This document shows positions 43,121 through 53,800 of a stretch of 64,000 nt of DNA, in pieces (the first letter of the stretch is position 1; each line of letters starts with the position of its first letter). Made by a program: the position numbers and the translations under genes. The notes beneath the pieces were generated by a model. The model was not told the origin of the DNA, searched no databases, and was given only the letters and a program-made list of their open reading frames with translations. The DNA lies in the NCBI RefSeq assembly GCF_004329715.1, contig NZ_JXSY01000011.1, positions 1-64,000 on the forward strand, in the 5' to 3' direction. This stretch comes from Bowmanella sp. JS7-9 (GTDB lineage Bacteria; Pseudomonadota; Gammaproteobacteria; Enterobacterales; Alteromonadaceae).

Positions 43121-44332
43121 TTATTCCAGTACTAACGTTGACGTTCTTTTACGCTGCCATAACATTGGCAAACTGATTGCAATAATTACCAACAGGCTTG
43201 TCGTTAGCCATGTCGGTAAGGCTCCAGAAATAATGACGCCTAACATTGCCAGTTGCCGAATCCATTCAGTAACGTGGGCCCACACACGGTGTTCCATAAA
43301 GGCCGCCAGCGTCATACCACTGACAAAAATAAAACCCGCGACTGACCATTTCATTATCGGCGTCAGCGCACTGACATTTAGTAAAAAAACAAGCGTAATC
43401 AGCAATATACCTATGTGTTGCAAGGTTGCATAGAGGCGTTCGTGAATACTCAACGGAATATCAAATTTTTTAAAGCGCGATAAGTCGGCTTTGGCAATGG
43501 GATGAGACTGACTCACATCCTCGGGCCGCCAGCCGGTTCTACCAAACCATACCCGCCATTTGTCACCCCAACGAGCAGTGTGCCAGCTGTCTTTGGCTAA
43601 TTGTGAATAGACATGCACGTTTGCCCATAGTGGGTTCCAACTACTCAGAGCTTTGCGGATACCATACAATGGTGGCTCATCATCCAGCTCTTCCTGAAAT
43701 GTGCCAAAGAGCCGATCCCACAAGATAAATACGCCACCGTAATTTTTGTCGATATAACATTGGTTTTGCGCATGATGCACTCTGTGGTTAGACGGCGTAA
43801 CAAACAGCCATTCATACCAGCCTAGTTTCGGGATATGACGGGTATGCACCCAAAACTGATAGATCAGGTTCAGTGCCCCCACGGTAATGAGCATTTCAAC
43901 CGGAATACCTAACAAGGCAAGCGGCAGGTAAAAAATCCAGCCTAATAAAGACGTGCTGGTCTGCCGTAATGCGGTCGTCAGATTGTATTCTTCACTGCTG
44001 TGATGGACTACGTGTGAGGCCCAAAAGAAGCTGATTTCATGGCCAAAGCGGTGATTCCAATAGTAACAAAAGTCATATAACACGAAGGCGATGACCCACC
44101 AGTACCAGGTTGCTGAAACCTCATAAATGGCTAATGCATCCAGCACCAGAGGATAAAAACTAAGCGGTATCGCCGCCCTCGCCAAGCCCGCAATCCGGCT
44201 GTAAACACCAATGGTAAGGCTGTTAATGCTATCGTTGACACGGTAAAAACCAGTTTTTCGCCTGCTATCAATGGCAAGCTCGAGCAGAATCAACGCAAAA
44301 AAGGCGGGAATGGCAAACAGGATCAGCGACAT
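43121..44332 (-). CDS. Sterol desaturase/fatty acid hydroxylase family protein
   Basis: 403 residues with several membrane helices and the di-iron histidine clusters HRFGH, HVVHH and HRVHH. The family inserts oxygen or a double bond into sterols, fatty acids or other lipids; the substrate here is unknown. The C-terminal 120 residues contain four more hydrophobic helices beyond the usual catalytic part. Stop and start are 20 bp from the diguanylate cyclase gene on the same strand, so co-transcription is possible. Confidence 0.85.
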   Translation of the reverse strand: MSLILFAIPAFFALILLELAIDSRRKTGFYRVNDSINSLTIGVYSRIAGLARAAIPLSFYPLVLDALAIYEVSATWYWWVIAFVLYDFCYYWNHRFGHEISFFWASHVVHHSSEEYNLTTALRQTSTSLLGWIFYLPLALLGIPVEMLITVGALNLIYQFWVHTRHIPKLGWYEWLFVTPSNHRVHHAQNQCYIDKNYGGVFILWDRLFGTFQEELDDEPPLYGIRKALSSWNPLWANVHVYSQLAKDSWHTARWGDKWRVWFGRTGWRPEDVSQSHPIAKADLSRFKKFDIPLSIHERLYATLQHIGILLITLVFLLNVSALTPIMKWSVAGFIFVSGMTLAAFMEHRVWAHVTEWIRQLAMLGVIISGALPTWLTTSLLVIIAISLPMLWQRKRTSTLVLE

Positions 44333-44516
44333 AATCAGTGTTAACGAAATGTAATCAGACCAGTCTAAATAGGATCAGATGCGCTGTCTACTCGTCTGTT
44401 TTTGGTGCTTTTTGACGTAATCCTATGTACAGCGCAAATAGCTCTGGTTTAATACAACTAATTGAAATTTCTGTGGTCTTTTAAACCACAACATTGTTTT
44501 TTGGGTTGGAGAAAAA

Positions 44517-45383
44517 ATGTCACATGCTGAAACCGACAAAGCGTCGTTACCCTTGGGGTCGATTATTGTTGCCGGTGTACTCGTTATTCTTGTCGCCGTT
44601 TTGTATTTTTGGCGACCTGCTGAACCTGAAAAAGTCGACTCAGCGCCAATAGCACAGGAGCAATCTCCGGTTGCGCCTGAGGTTGAGGAGCCTGTGATCC
44701 AACCAGAGCCAGAGACAACGCCAGAGCCTGTAGAGGCGGAGCCGCCAATAAACGCAGAGCCAGAGCCGATTGTTGAAGCCACACCTGCGCAGACAGTGCC
44801 TGAAACCGATGACAAATCGCTGTTTGAGGAACTAAAGGCTGTGACCCTTGATGCCGCTGAGCAGCAGATTGCCCGTCTGGTGGTATCGTCAGATTTGTTT
44901 AACCGCTTAGTGGTACAAATCGACAATATTGCTAACCAACAACTGGCGAATAATCACAGGTTATTTAAAGCGCCGCAGGGGCAGTTTCAGGTATACCAGC
45001 AGGCGGACAGATTATGGATTGATGCGCAAAGCTATCAGCGTTATGACGGCTATGTGGCGTTGTTGGATGCTATGGACAACCAGCAGTTAATCGCGATGTA
45101 CCAGAGTTTGTTACCCGCCATGCAGGAAAAATACGCGGAGATTGGTTCACGTCGTGTGGCGTTTGAGGACGTGTTGATGGACGCAGTTGAGCACCTGTTG
45201 GCGACGCCAGAAGTGCCAACCCCGATTGAAGTTAAAACTGAGAGTGTGATGTATCAGTTTGCTGATGAGCGTATTGAAGCCTTGTCGCCTGTGCAAAAGC
45301 AATTGATTCGTATGGGCCCGGAAAATATGCGTCGAGTGAAAGTGAAATTACGTCAGTTGCGTGCGTTGCTGACAAACCAGTAA
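44517..45383 (+). CDS. DUF3014 family membrane-anchored protein
   Basis: 288 residues. One N-terminal membrane helix (residues 14-33) is followed by a Pro/Glu-rich linker of about 60 residues and a helical C-terminal domain from about residue 95 of the DUF3014 type. The layout suits an inner-membrane protein reaching across the periplasm. GGAG lies upstream of ATG 44517. It is followed 12 nt later by an amidohydrolase and a methyltransferase in the same direction, likely one operon. Function unknown. Confidence 0.78.
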   Translation: MSHAETDKASLPLGSIIVAGVLVILVAVLYFWRPAEPEKVDSAPIAQEQSPVAPEVEEPVIQPEPETTPEPVEAEPPINAEPEPIVEATPAQTVPETDDKSLFEELKAVTLDAAEQQIARLVVSSDLFNRLVVQIDNIANQQLANNHRLFKAPQGQFQVYQQADRLWIDAQSYQRYDGYVALLDAMDNQQLIAMYQSLLPAMQEKYAEIGSRRVAFEDVLMDAVEHLLATPEVPTPIEVKTESVMYQFADERIEALSPVQKQLIRMGPENMRRVKVKLRQLRALLTNQ

Positions 45384-45395
45384 GGACAATATCCA

Positions 45396-46682
45396 ATGAG
45401 AAGGTTACTCCGATTATCCATTGTAAGTGCCGCTATGCTGACCGCTAATGCCTATGCCGCAACGCTGATTCATGCTGGTAAGTTGATTGATGCCACCAAT
45501 AACCAGGTGCAATCCGGCATGACAATTGTAATCGAGGGAAACCAAATCATATCGGTGGAGTCGGGCTTTAAAAAGGCCAGTGATCAGGACACGATTATTG
45601 ACCTTCGGGATGCCACAGTTATGCCGGGCCTGATGGACATGCACGTGCACATCAGCTCGCAAAATAATGGTCAGGCGTCATATATGGAGCGCTTTACTCT
45701 TAATGAGGCGGATTATGCGCTTAAAGGCGTGATGTACGCTGAAAAAACCTTACTGGCAGGCTTTACCACCATTCGCAACTTAGGCGATGGGTATAACGAA
45801 ACGGTTGCGCTGCGAAATGCCATCAACAAAGGCATGATTGATGGGCCACGCATTTACACTGCCGCGAAGTCTATTGCTACGACCGGTGGTCATGCTGACC
45901 CCACTAATGGCCAATCGCGCCGCTTTGAAGCGGACCCAGGCCCCAAACAAGGGGTAGTAAATGGCGTGGATGAGGCGCGTAAAGCGGTACGTCAACGTTA
46001 TAAAGATGGCGCGGATTTAATCAAAATTACCGCCACAGGCGGCGTGCTCAGTGTGGCTAAATCGGGTCAAAACCCTCAGTTTATGCAAGATGAAGTGGAG
46101 GCGATTGTCGCCACTGCCAAAGATTACGGTATGACAGTTGCCGTGCATGCGCATGGAACGGAAGGCATGCAACGTGCGATAAAAGCGGGAGTAGATTCCA
46201 TCGAACATGGGACCTATATGGATGCCGACACCATCAAGCTGATGAAAAAACACGGTACGTATTATGTCCCGACCATCATGGCCGGCGCCTGGGTGGCGGA
46301 GAAAGCCAAAATCGATGGATTTTTTCCGGAGTTAGTCAGGCCAAAAGCAGCGCGTATCGGGCCACTTATTCAGGAAACCTTCGCCCGGGCCTACAAAGCG
46401 GGTGTGAAGATAGCGTTTGGTACTGACTCCGGGGTGTCTGCCCACGGAGATAATGCTGAGGAATTCGCGTTAATGGTGGAGGCCGGCATGCCGGCGATTG
46501 AGGCCATTCGCAGCGCGACCTATCATGCCGCTAAACTGCTTAAAGTCGATGATCAGCTGGGAACTATCGAGAAAGGCAAATTAGCTGACCTTATCGCCGT
46601 AGCCGGTGATCCGCTTGCAGATATCAAGACTATGCAAGATGTGATTTTTGTAATGAAAGACGGCCAAATTTACAAACAATAA
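45396..46682 (+). CDS. Exported metal-dependent amidohydrolase
   Basis: 428 residues with a signal peptide ending AYA. It is an amidohydrolase of the imidazolonepropionase/Xaa-Pro-dipeptidase-like branch. The metal ligands are visible as HVH in MDMHVHIS, Lys in LIKITATGG, His in AVHAHG and SIEHGTYMD, and Asp in FGTDSG. It hydrolyses cyclic amide or peptide bonds in the periplasm; substrate unknown. It lies between the DUF3014 gene and an exported methyltransferase in the same operon. Confidence 0.88.
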   Translation: MRRLLRLSIVSAAMLTANAYAATLIHAGKLIDATNNQVQSGMTIVIEGNQIISVESGFKKASDQDTIIDLRDATVMPGLMDMHVHISSQNNGQASYMERFTLNEADYALKGVMYAEKTLLAGFTTIRNLGDGYNETVALRNAINKGMIDGPRIYTAAKSIATTGGHADPTNGQSRRFEADPGPKQGVVNGVDEARKAVRQRYKDGADLIKITATGGVLSVAKSGQNPQFMQDEVEAIVATAKDYGMTVAVHAHGTEGMQRAIKAGVDSIEHGTYMDADTIKLMKKHGTYYVPTIMAGAWVAEKAKIDGFFPELVRPKAARIGPLIQETFARAYKAGVKIAFGTDSGVSAHGDNAEEFALMVEAGMPAIEAIRSATYHAAKLLKVDDQLGTIEKGKLADLIAVAGDPLADIKTMQDVIFVMKDGQIYKQ

Positions 46683-46691
46683 GGACATAAC

Positions 46692-47501
46692 ATGCGAACA
46701 ACCCTACTTAGCCTAATCATCGGCGCAACGCTGTTAGCACCTGCCGCACAAGCCAAACTGGACGATGCAACTGCACAAGCTATCCAGGCTGCTATGCAGC
46801 ATGAAAAAAGGGATGCTAATAACAAAGCCCGCGATATTTACCGTAAACCCATGGAAGTACTGGATTTTCTTGGTTTTAAACAGGATATGACAGTGGTGGA
46901 AATGTGGCCTGCAGGTGGATGGTACACAGAGGTGCTTGCACCGGCGTTGAAAGATCATGGCCAGTACTATGCGGCCCATTATTCATTGAACCCGTCACGA
47001 AGCTATCAGCGCCGTTATTTAGGGCAGTTCCTGCAAATGGTGAGCGACACCAAGCGTTTTGGTGATGTTAAGGTAACGACGTTTGAATTACCTGATGCCC
47101 TTGAAGTTGCACCGCCAGGCAGTGCGGATATGGTGTTAACCTTCCGTAATGTGCATAACTGGATGGGTTCCTCGCACAATGACCTGGCATTCAAGGCCAT
47201 GTTTGCGGCGTTAAAACCGGGTGGTACTCTGGGCGTGGTGGACCACCAGTGGGATAACCCGGCAGAGCCAAATCCGGGCAATGGCTATATCACGACACAA
47301 AGTGTGATTGATGCTGCCACAGCAGCCGGTTTTGAATTCGTTGCTGAATCCCAGGTATTAGATAACCCGAAAGACACGAAAGATTACGCCAAAGGCGTGT
47401 GGACGCTGCCGCCGTCGTTGACCCTTGGCGACAAGGATAAAGACAAATATCTGGCTATCGGTGAAAGTGATCGATTCGTGCTGAAGTTTAAAAAACCGTA
47501 A
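46692..47501 (+). CDS. Exported SAM methyltransferase-like protein
   Basis: 269 residues with a signal peptide ending AQA. The core is a class I SAM-dependent methyltransferase fold (MTVVEMWPAGGWYTEVLAP in the place of motif I, and VLTFRNVHNW). The glycine motif is degenerate (PAGGWY), and SAM is not normally available in the periplasm, so the protein may have lost methyltransfer or gained another role. It follows the amidohydrolase by 9 nt, and a strong terminator follows. Confidence 0.75.
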   Translation: MRTTLLSLIIGATLLAPAAQAKLDDATAQAIQAAMQHEKRDANNKARDIYRKPMEVLDFLGFKQDMTVVEMWPAGGWYTEVLAPALKDHGQYYAAHYSLNPSRSYQRRYLGQFLQMVSDTKRFGDVKVTTFELPDALEVAPPGSADMVLTFRNVHNWMGSSHNDLAFKAMFAALKPGGTLGVVDHQWDNPAEPNPGNGYITTQSVIDAATAAGFEFVAESQVLDNPKDTKDYAKGVWTLPPSLTLGDKDKDKYLAIGESDRFVLKFKKP

Positions 47502-47504
47502 TAA

Positions 47505-47533
47505 ACAAAAAACCGCCAGTTGGCGGTTTTTTT
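47505..47533. terminator. Bidirectional terminator
   Basis: AACCGCC (47511-47517) pairs with GGCGGTT (47522-47528), loop AGTT, with A's before and T's after. It serves the methyltransferase gene and the convergent tusA gene. Confidence 0.88.
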
Positions 47534-47780
47534 ATAATCCCTTTTTAATCAGGTAGCGATAGGGCTTGTTGTCCGTTTCGCTGGCAAGCAGGGTGTGATC
47601 CATAAAGCGACAAAAACTCGGAATATCCCGTGTGGTCGAGGGATCATCGGCGATAACCAGCAAGGTCTCGCCGTCCTGCATTTTGCGGATATTCAGTCGC
47701 ACCATCATCACAGGCTCCGGGCAACGCAGACCCAGAGCATCCAGCGTCTGGTTGGCTGCCGCAAAAGGGTCAGATGCCAT
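47532..47780 (-). CDS. tusA: Sulfurtransferase TusA
   Basis: 82 residues of the TusA/SirA family with the sulfur-carrying cysteine in LRCPEPVM. TusA passes persulfide sulfur from IscS to TusBCD for tRNA 2-thiouridine and to other acceptors. It overlaps the end of pyrE by 11 bp, so it is made from the rph-pyrE transcript. Confidence 0.9.
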   Translation of the reverse strand: MASDPFAAANQTLDALGLRCPEPVMMVRLNIRKMQDGETLLVIADDPSTTRDIPSFCRFMDHTLLASETDNKPYRYLIKKGL

Positions 47781-48411
47781 ATTGCTCCCGGTAGGCGCGG
47801 ATATTGGTTAAATGCTCGGCCATTTCTGGTTTGTCTGCCAGATAGGTGATGAGATCGTTCAGCCCAACGATGGCGATAACTTTGGTCGCAAAATCCCGCT
47901 CCACTTCCTGTACGGCTGACAGGGTGCCTTGGCCACGTTCCTGACGGTCCAGCGCAATCAGCACACCCGCCAGTTGTGCCCCGTTTGCCTGAATGATCTG
48001 CATCGACTCGCGAATGGCGGTGCCGGCAGTAATCACATCATCGACTAACATGATTTTACCCTGCAGAGGGCTGCCGACTAAATTGCCGCCTTCACCGTGG
48101 GTTTTGGCTTCCTTACGGTTAAAACAATATGGCTTATCGACGCCATGCTTGTCGGCCAACGCAACGGCTGTGGTGGTCGCAATAGGAATGCCCTTGTAGG
48201 CAGGGCCAAACAGCACATCATAGTCGATGCCAGCATGCTGCAATGCGGCCGCATAAAACTGGCCTAAGCGCGCTAAATCACCGCCAGTGTTAAACAATCC
48301 GGCATTGAAAAAATACGGGCTGGTGCGCCCTGATTTCAGGGTAAACTGGCCGAAACGCAAAACATTACGTGCAACAGCAAACTCGATAAAATCGCGCTGA
48401 AAATCCTGCAT
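47770..48411 (-). CDS. pyrE: Orotate phosphoribosyltransferase
   Basis: 213 residues with the PRPP-binding motif [13 protein letters not shown] and the N-terminal [13 protein letters not shown] substrate loop. It joins orotate and PRPP to OMP in pyrimidine synthesis. It follows rph by 9 nt; AAGAGG precedes ATG 48411. The E. coli-type rph-pyrE order is kept, but there is no room for the E. coli UTP attenuator between them. Confidence 0.96.
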   Translation of the reverse strand: MQDFQRDFIEFAVARNVLRFGQFTLKSGRTSPYFFNAGLFNTGGDLARLGQFYAAALQHAGIDYDVLFGPAYKGIPIATTTAVALADKHGVDKPYCFNRKEAKTHGEGGNLVGSPLQGKIMLVDDVITAGTAIRESMQIIQANGAQLAGVLIALDRQERGQGTLSAVQEVERDFATKVIAIVGLNDLITYLADKPEMAEHLTNIRAYREQYGI

Positions 48412-48420
48412 AACGACCTC

Positions 48421-49134
48421 TTAGTTCAGTGCTTGTTTCTGAAGATCGAAAATTTCACGCAAGCCGTGACGAGCGATTTCCATCAATTCCTGCATTTCGT
48501 CAAAACTGAATGGCTCACCTTCTGCGGTGCCCTGTACTTCAATCAGCTTGCCGGTTTCAGTCATCACCACGTTCATATCCGTTTCTGCTGCCGAGTCTTC
48601 GATGTACTCCAAATCGGCAACTGCAGAACCTTCATAAATACCCACAGATAACGCCGCGACCATGTGCTTGAGAGGGTTAGTTTTAATAATGCCTTTACTA
48701 CGCATATGGGTCAGTGCATCTACCAAGGCAACACAGGCCCCGGTGATGGATGCCGTGCGAGTACCGCCGTCGGCCTGAATCACATCGCAGTCGATAATAA
48801 TGGTGTTTTCACCCAGTAAGGTCAGGTCAACTGCAGCACGCAATGAGCGGGCAATTAAACGCTGAATTTCCAGCGTGCGGCCACCTTGCTTACCGCGCGC
48901 CGCTTCTCGGTCGCTACGGGTGTGAGTTGCACGAGGCAGCATGCTGTATTCCGCCGTTACCCAGCCTTTGCCCTGGCCTTTCATAAAGCGCGGTACACCC
49001 TCTTCAACGGTGGCGTTACACAACACTTTGGTGTTACCAAATTCAACCAGCACTGAGCCTTCGGCGTGGCAGGTGTAATTGCGGGTAAAGGTTACAGGGC
49101 GGATCTGACTGGCGGTTCTTCCACTTGGGCGCAT
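48421..49134 (-). CDS. rph: Ribonuclease PH
   Basis: 237 residues of the phosphate-dependent 3'-5' exoribonuclease family: [16 protein letters not shown] start, [19 protein letters not shown] and the [13 protein letters not shown] segment. It trims tRNA 3' ends. It is the first gene of the rph-pyrE-tusA unit, with a TATAAT promoter about 35 bp upstream. The C-terminus looks intact, unlike the frameshifted rph of E. coli K-12. Confidence 0.96.
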   Translation of the reverse strand: MRPSGRTASQIRPVTFTRNYTCHAEGSVLVEFGNTKVLCNATVEEGVPRFMKGQGKGWVTAEYSMLPRATHTRSDREAARGKQGGRTLEIQRLIARSLRAAVDLTLLGENTIIIDCDVIQADGGTRTASITGACVALVDALTHMRSKGIIKTNPLKHMVAALSVGIYEGSAVADLEYIEDSAAETDMNVVMTETGKLIEVQGTAEGEPFSFDEMQELMEIARHGLREIFDLQKQALN

Positions 49135-49166
49135 GCTAATTCCTGAGTCATAAAAAAGTTGCGGCG

Positions 49167-49196
49167 ATTATAGCCGATTATGCCGCGTGATTTCAG
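49167..49196 (-). promoter_or_regulatory. Sigma-70 promoter of rph-pyrE-tusA
   Basis: On the minus strand: CTGAAA (49191-49196), an 18-bp spacer, then a perfect TATAAT (49167-49172), about 33 bp before the rph ATG. Confidence 0.55.
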
Positions 49197-49384
49197 TGAC
49201 TTATGCCGGCATTCACGCATTTGAGCCACGCATATCTATGCATGGATTTATCTCGATGCATGCTTAAAAAGCTAACTATATGAATTGAAATAATTTTTCA
49301 GTAAATTGATGTGCATAATCAATGCTCAACAGCGGTTGGCTAACTTGCTATACTGGCGGGCGTAACAATTAACAGGAACAGGAT

Positions 49385-50251
49385 ATGGCGATTTACAGCA
49401 TGACGGCGTTTGCCCGTCGCGAACATAAGGCCCAGTGGGGAACAGCAGTTTGGGAAATCCGCTCTGTAAATCAACGTTTTCTGGAAACTTACTTCCGTCT
49501 GCCCGAGCAATTTCGTGGTTTAGAGCCGGTATTACGTGAACGCTTCCGCAACGCACTGCAACGGGGCAAAGTCGAATGCTCGTTGCGCTTTAATGCCAAT
49601 GACGCTGCGGTGGGTAAGCTCAACCTGAATGAAGATCTCGCCAAGCAATTGCTGCATGCTGCCGATTGGGTGCAATCACATGGTCAGTCCACAGGCGTTA
49701 ACCCGGTTGATATTCTGCGTTGGCCCGGTGTCATTAGTGCTGAAGAAGCCGACATGGATAGCATTCAGGCAGAAATGCTTAGCGCGCTGGATGCCTGTTT
49801 ACAGGACTTTATCGCCGCCCGTGCTGCAGAAGGTGCCAACCTTAAAGCATTGATTGAACAGCGTTTAGATGGCATCGAAGTGGAAGTGGCTAAAGTAAAA
49901 GAGCATATGCCCGCAGTGATGCAGTGGCAGCGCGAACGCATTCAAAGTCGTTTCGAAGAAGCAAAAGTGGAACTTGATCCTGGCCGTATTGAACAGGAAA
50001 TGATTCTGTTGGCGCAGCGTGTCGATGTGGCAGAAGAGCTGGATCGCTTAACCAGTCACATTGGCGAAACCCGCAAAATTCTGAAAAAAGGCGGAGCCTG
50101 CGGTCGTCGTTTGGATTTCATGATGCAGGAGTTCAATCGCGAGTCGAATACCTTGGGTTCCAAATCCATTAACGCCGACATCACACAGTCAGCGGTAGAA
50201 CTCAAAGTACTGATCGAGCAAATGCGCGAGCAAATTCAGAATATTGAGTAG
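49385..50251 (+). CDS. yicC: YicC family endoribonuclease
   Basis: 288 residues: MTAFAR start, SVNQRFLETYFRLPE, FMMQEFNRESNTLGSK near the C-terminus. YicC proteins are hexameric endoribonucleases implicated in small-RNA turnover. It is divergent to rph, the order conserved in enteric and marine gammaproteobacteria. AACAGGA precedes ATG 49385. Confidence 0.93.
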   Translation: MAIYSMTAFARREHKAQWGTAVWEIRSVNQRFLETYFRLPEQFRGLEPVLRERFRNALQRGKVECSLRFNANDAAVGKLNLNEDLAKQLLHAADWVQSHGQSTGVNPVDILRWPGVISAEEADMDSIQAEMLSALDACLQDFIAARAAEGANLKALIEQRLDGIEVEVAKVKEHMPAVMQWQRERIQSRFEEAKVELDPGRIEQEMILLAQRVDVAEELDRLTSHIGETRKILKKGGACGRRLDFMMQEFNRESNTLGSKSINADITQSAVELKVLIEQMREQIQNIE

Positions 50252-50851
50252 AAAATATTTCGGACTCACAAAGTCTCACCAAGTCTTATTGGGTGTGGGA
50301 CTTTGTGAGATTTTATTGATGTCATAGCGTCTTATAAAACCCCATATCTTCTCACTCATTTGGTACTCACCTGGTACCAGCTCATTACCCTCATCATTCG
50401 CTTCTACCTGAGAAAAACATAGGGTTGAGCGAAGCCAACAGTTAAGAAATTGCGTCATGCTGGTACGTCTATCGATGGTATGTCGGATGCAAATGGACGC
50501 GTTTTCAATATTGCTGAGAATGGCAACGCGTATTTTTAGCTAAGGCGAACGTCAATCGGATTTTTTGCGCAAACAGGGTAGTTATTCGGCCGCGGCTTTC
50601 TTAGTTGTTGCCGCTCATTCGTGGCGCGTTTTCGCTCTTTATGGCGCCGCTTAATTTCGGCTTAGGCATCTGTCAAAACCTCGTGTTGAATTGACACTGT
50701 GCTCAGCTTTGAGATGACGGGGTAATTAGTGTCGATGAATTGGAATAAAAAATTCTTTACTTAGCCTAATACTATGATAGGTTATTTTTTAGCCGTACAT
50801 TGCTTAATATAAAAACACGATACTCAGACAACAATAACCCGGAGATCAGCT
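50252..50851. other. Gene-poor intergenic stretch with decayed sequence
   Basis: Six hundred bases without a convincing gene. It begins with a long hairpin (50265-50309). The rest contains short frames that stop quickly: a plus-strand frame that could end in GNAYF at about 50540, and a minus-strand Arg/Lys-rich frame over about 50530-50670. Both look like remnants, not genes. The promoter of the TonB receptor gene should lie near 50770-50840. This could be scar tissue from a lost gene or a mobile element. Confidence 0.4.
50265..50309. repeat. Long perfect hairpin downstream of yicC
   Basis: CTCACAAAGTCTCAC (50265-50279) pairs with GTGGGACTTTGTGAG (50295-50309): 15 bp with one G-U pair and a 15-nt loop. 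ATTTTATT follows, so it can act as terminator of yicC, but the stem is longer than a normal terminator and may belong to a dispersed intergenic repeat. Confidence 0.55.
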
Positions 50852-53800
50852 ATGGCCTTCAACAAGAGAATGAAAACAAAAACGAGCGGTAAAGCGAGGA
50901 AGTTAAGCTCGCTTTCTGCTTTGACGCTGGCAGGACTTCTAGTCGGAACGAATGCATGGGCCCAACAAGTAGGTGAGATTGTAGGTAAGGTGATGGGTAA
51001 TGACGGCTCACCACTTGCCGGCGTGTCTATCGAGGTTAAAGGTGATGTATTGCCAAAAGCCCGCACCGTGACATCTAAATCAAACGGTAACTACCGATTA
51101 CAATTATTACCGCCGGGTAACTATGAAGTAACGTTTACCTCGCCTAGTGGTGAAAAGAGAACTATCAGTATTGCTGTTCTGCTGGACCAAAAAACGCCAC
51201 TTAACATTCAATTAGGCTCTGCTGAAACTGAAAAAGTCGTGGTATATGGTCAGGCTTTGACCACATCTACTAACTCAGCACTGGGTAACTCTCTTAGTGC
51301 CGATAAGTTAGCTGCATTGCCAACCGCGGTTGAATATAGCTCGTTGATTCGCTTAATGCCGGGGGTTCAGGTTACGTCTGATAGTGTTCGTGGGCCAAGT
51401 GCTGGTGCCAGTGGTCAGGATAATGGTTACAAATTTGATGGTGCAAACCTGTCTGTGCCATTGTTTGGTATTTTGGCTTCTTCCCCATCTACTCACGATG
51501 TTGCCCATGTTTCCGTTGAGCGTGGTGGCGCCAGAGCCGTTGGTTTCAACCGAAATGCCGGTGTGACTCTGAATACCGAAAGTAAATCAGGTACCGATGA
51601 GTTTAAAGGTGATGTGACGTATCGCCTGCAAAAAGGCTCATGGCAAGCAGACGATGAAGATGGCCTGAGTACCGAAGATGACATTGCTTACATTACAGTA
51701 GGCGCCGGTGGTCCACTGATTGAAGATCAGCTGTATTTCTACGGTTCGTACTACACGCGCAATGACTCTAAAGAAAGCGGTACAAACGCGCGCGGCTCGG
51801 TACCTGACATTACTAACGAACGTGAAGAATATTTCGGTAAGTTTACCTGGACGCCAACCGAAGACATCCTGATAAACGCAAGCTATCGTAATTCAGAAGT
51901 TACCACCACTAACCAGGGTATCTTCGAAAACAATACGGTTTCTACCGCATACGACGGCGTTAACGATTTTAAAGTACTGGTATTTGATGGGTCGTGGATC
52001 ATTAATGACAGTACGACTTTGAACGTTTCTTATGCCGATACCAAGCAGTCTACGGGCTCGTTCCCGATTACCAATTTAGGGTTTAGCGGTCAGTCTGGTG
52101 GAACCTTGAACGTAGCAGACTTGGCATCCCAGGGTTACTTTGTTGTGCCGTCTCTTGAAACCAGAACAGGTGCTGATGCTACCGAACAAGCACTGATCGA
52201 CGCTTACAATGCCGGTGCGGCGCCGCTTATTGCAGCCTATGGTATCAATGGTGAAGCGCTGGGTGCAGTTGGTGCTAATTCGACAATCAACGACAACGCC
52301 TATTTAAGCAATAACTTTGAAATCTCGCTGAATCACGTCATTGAAACTGACAACATGACCCATGAACTGTATTTTGGCTTTCAGGCTGAAGAAGGTTCAG
52401 AAGAGCTTTATCGTATCTCCAATGGTTGGGGAACGATTTCTTATTGGGGCGGCATAGATCAGGACGCGGGTGGTATTGTTGCACCGGGCACTGAATCTGC
52501 GCCTGTTGGCACGGTTTATCGAGCGACGGTTCAAACGCGCGGCTTCAGCGCTGGCGGTCTGACTGGCCCACTGGTGTCAAAGTCGAAGTCAAAAAATATT
52601 GCGTTTAACGATACGATTTATTGGCAAGACTGGATTTTTGATCTTGGCTTCTTAATCAGTCAAGACGAGATTATTGGCCAGGGCTTACGCAAAGCCGACA
52701 CCAGCTCTGGTTGGGAAGAGGCGCGCGGTGAATCCTATGTGATGAAAAAAGTGGGCTTCGGTGAGACATTCCAGCCTCGCTTAACCGCTACCTGGGAATA
52801 CAGCGAAAATGCGTCTGCGTTTGCAAGCTTTGCAAGATATAACCCAGCGGTAAGTTCACTTGCTCGCGCAGCCTCGTGGGATCGTAATACCGGTGGTAGT
52901 ACTACCTGGGTTTATTTTGATGAAAGCGGCAACTATCTTGATTCCGAAACCAACATTTCTTCTACTGGTAAGCTGTTTGCAGATGACCTGAATCCAAGAA
53001 CCATTCAGGAGATTATGGTTGGTCACCAAATGGCGCTGGACGAATCATGGACCATTCGTAACCACCTACGCTATCGTCGTAGCTGGAATTATTGGGAAGA
53101 TACCAACAACGACTCTCGCATCGTTTATGATGCAGACTACTATCAGGGCGCGTATGCCGGGTTTGCAGATTTATATCCTGACCTGGTTGCTGCAGCCAAT
53201 GCGGGAGCGTTTGACTCACCCGATCCAAAAGAGCTGTACATTCCGCTTAACAACTTGGTTGGCCAGCGTACCTATGTTATCGCGCAGATGGATGGTGCCT
53301 TCACTAAGTATCTGGAAGCAAGTCTGGAAGTTGACTACAAATCTGATAAGTTCTTCTCAACGACCTCATTGGTATGGAGTCATTACTACGGTAACTTCGA
53401 CCAGGACAACTCCACACGTTTCAATAATGACCAAGGGACATTCATTGGTTCGTCGAACATTGGAGACTCCTCTTACGGCCAATTGTGGGGTAGCTTAACT
53501 TCAGGCGATCTGCGCGCAGACCGCACCTGGCAGTTAAAGAGCTTCGGTGCTTACGAGCTGCCATGGAATGCATCATTGGGTTATCTGGCGTACTACCAAT
53601 CTGGTCACACCTGGGAGCATCAGTGGGCGAGTACCCAGTATCTGGAGCCTCGTGGTAGCCGCAGAACACCAAGCCATATGCAATTGGACTTGAACTACAC
53701 CCAAAACATCGATATTTCAGAGGGTTATGCTTTGAAACTGCGTTTGGACGTATTCAACGTATTTGATAAGCAAACAGGTTACAACCCTGAGCCACGCTAT

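Noticed and set aside
50276-50458. 60-residue minus-strand frame downstream of yicC
   Set aside because: It reads through the 15-bp hairpin and has no clear ribosome site; treated as repeat or decay, not a gene.
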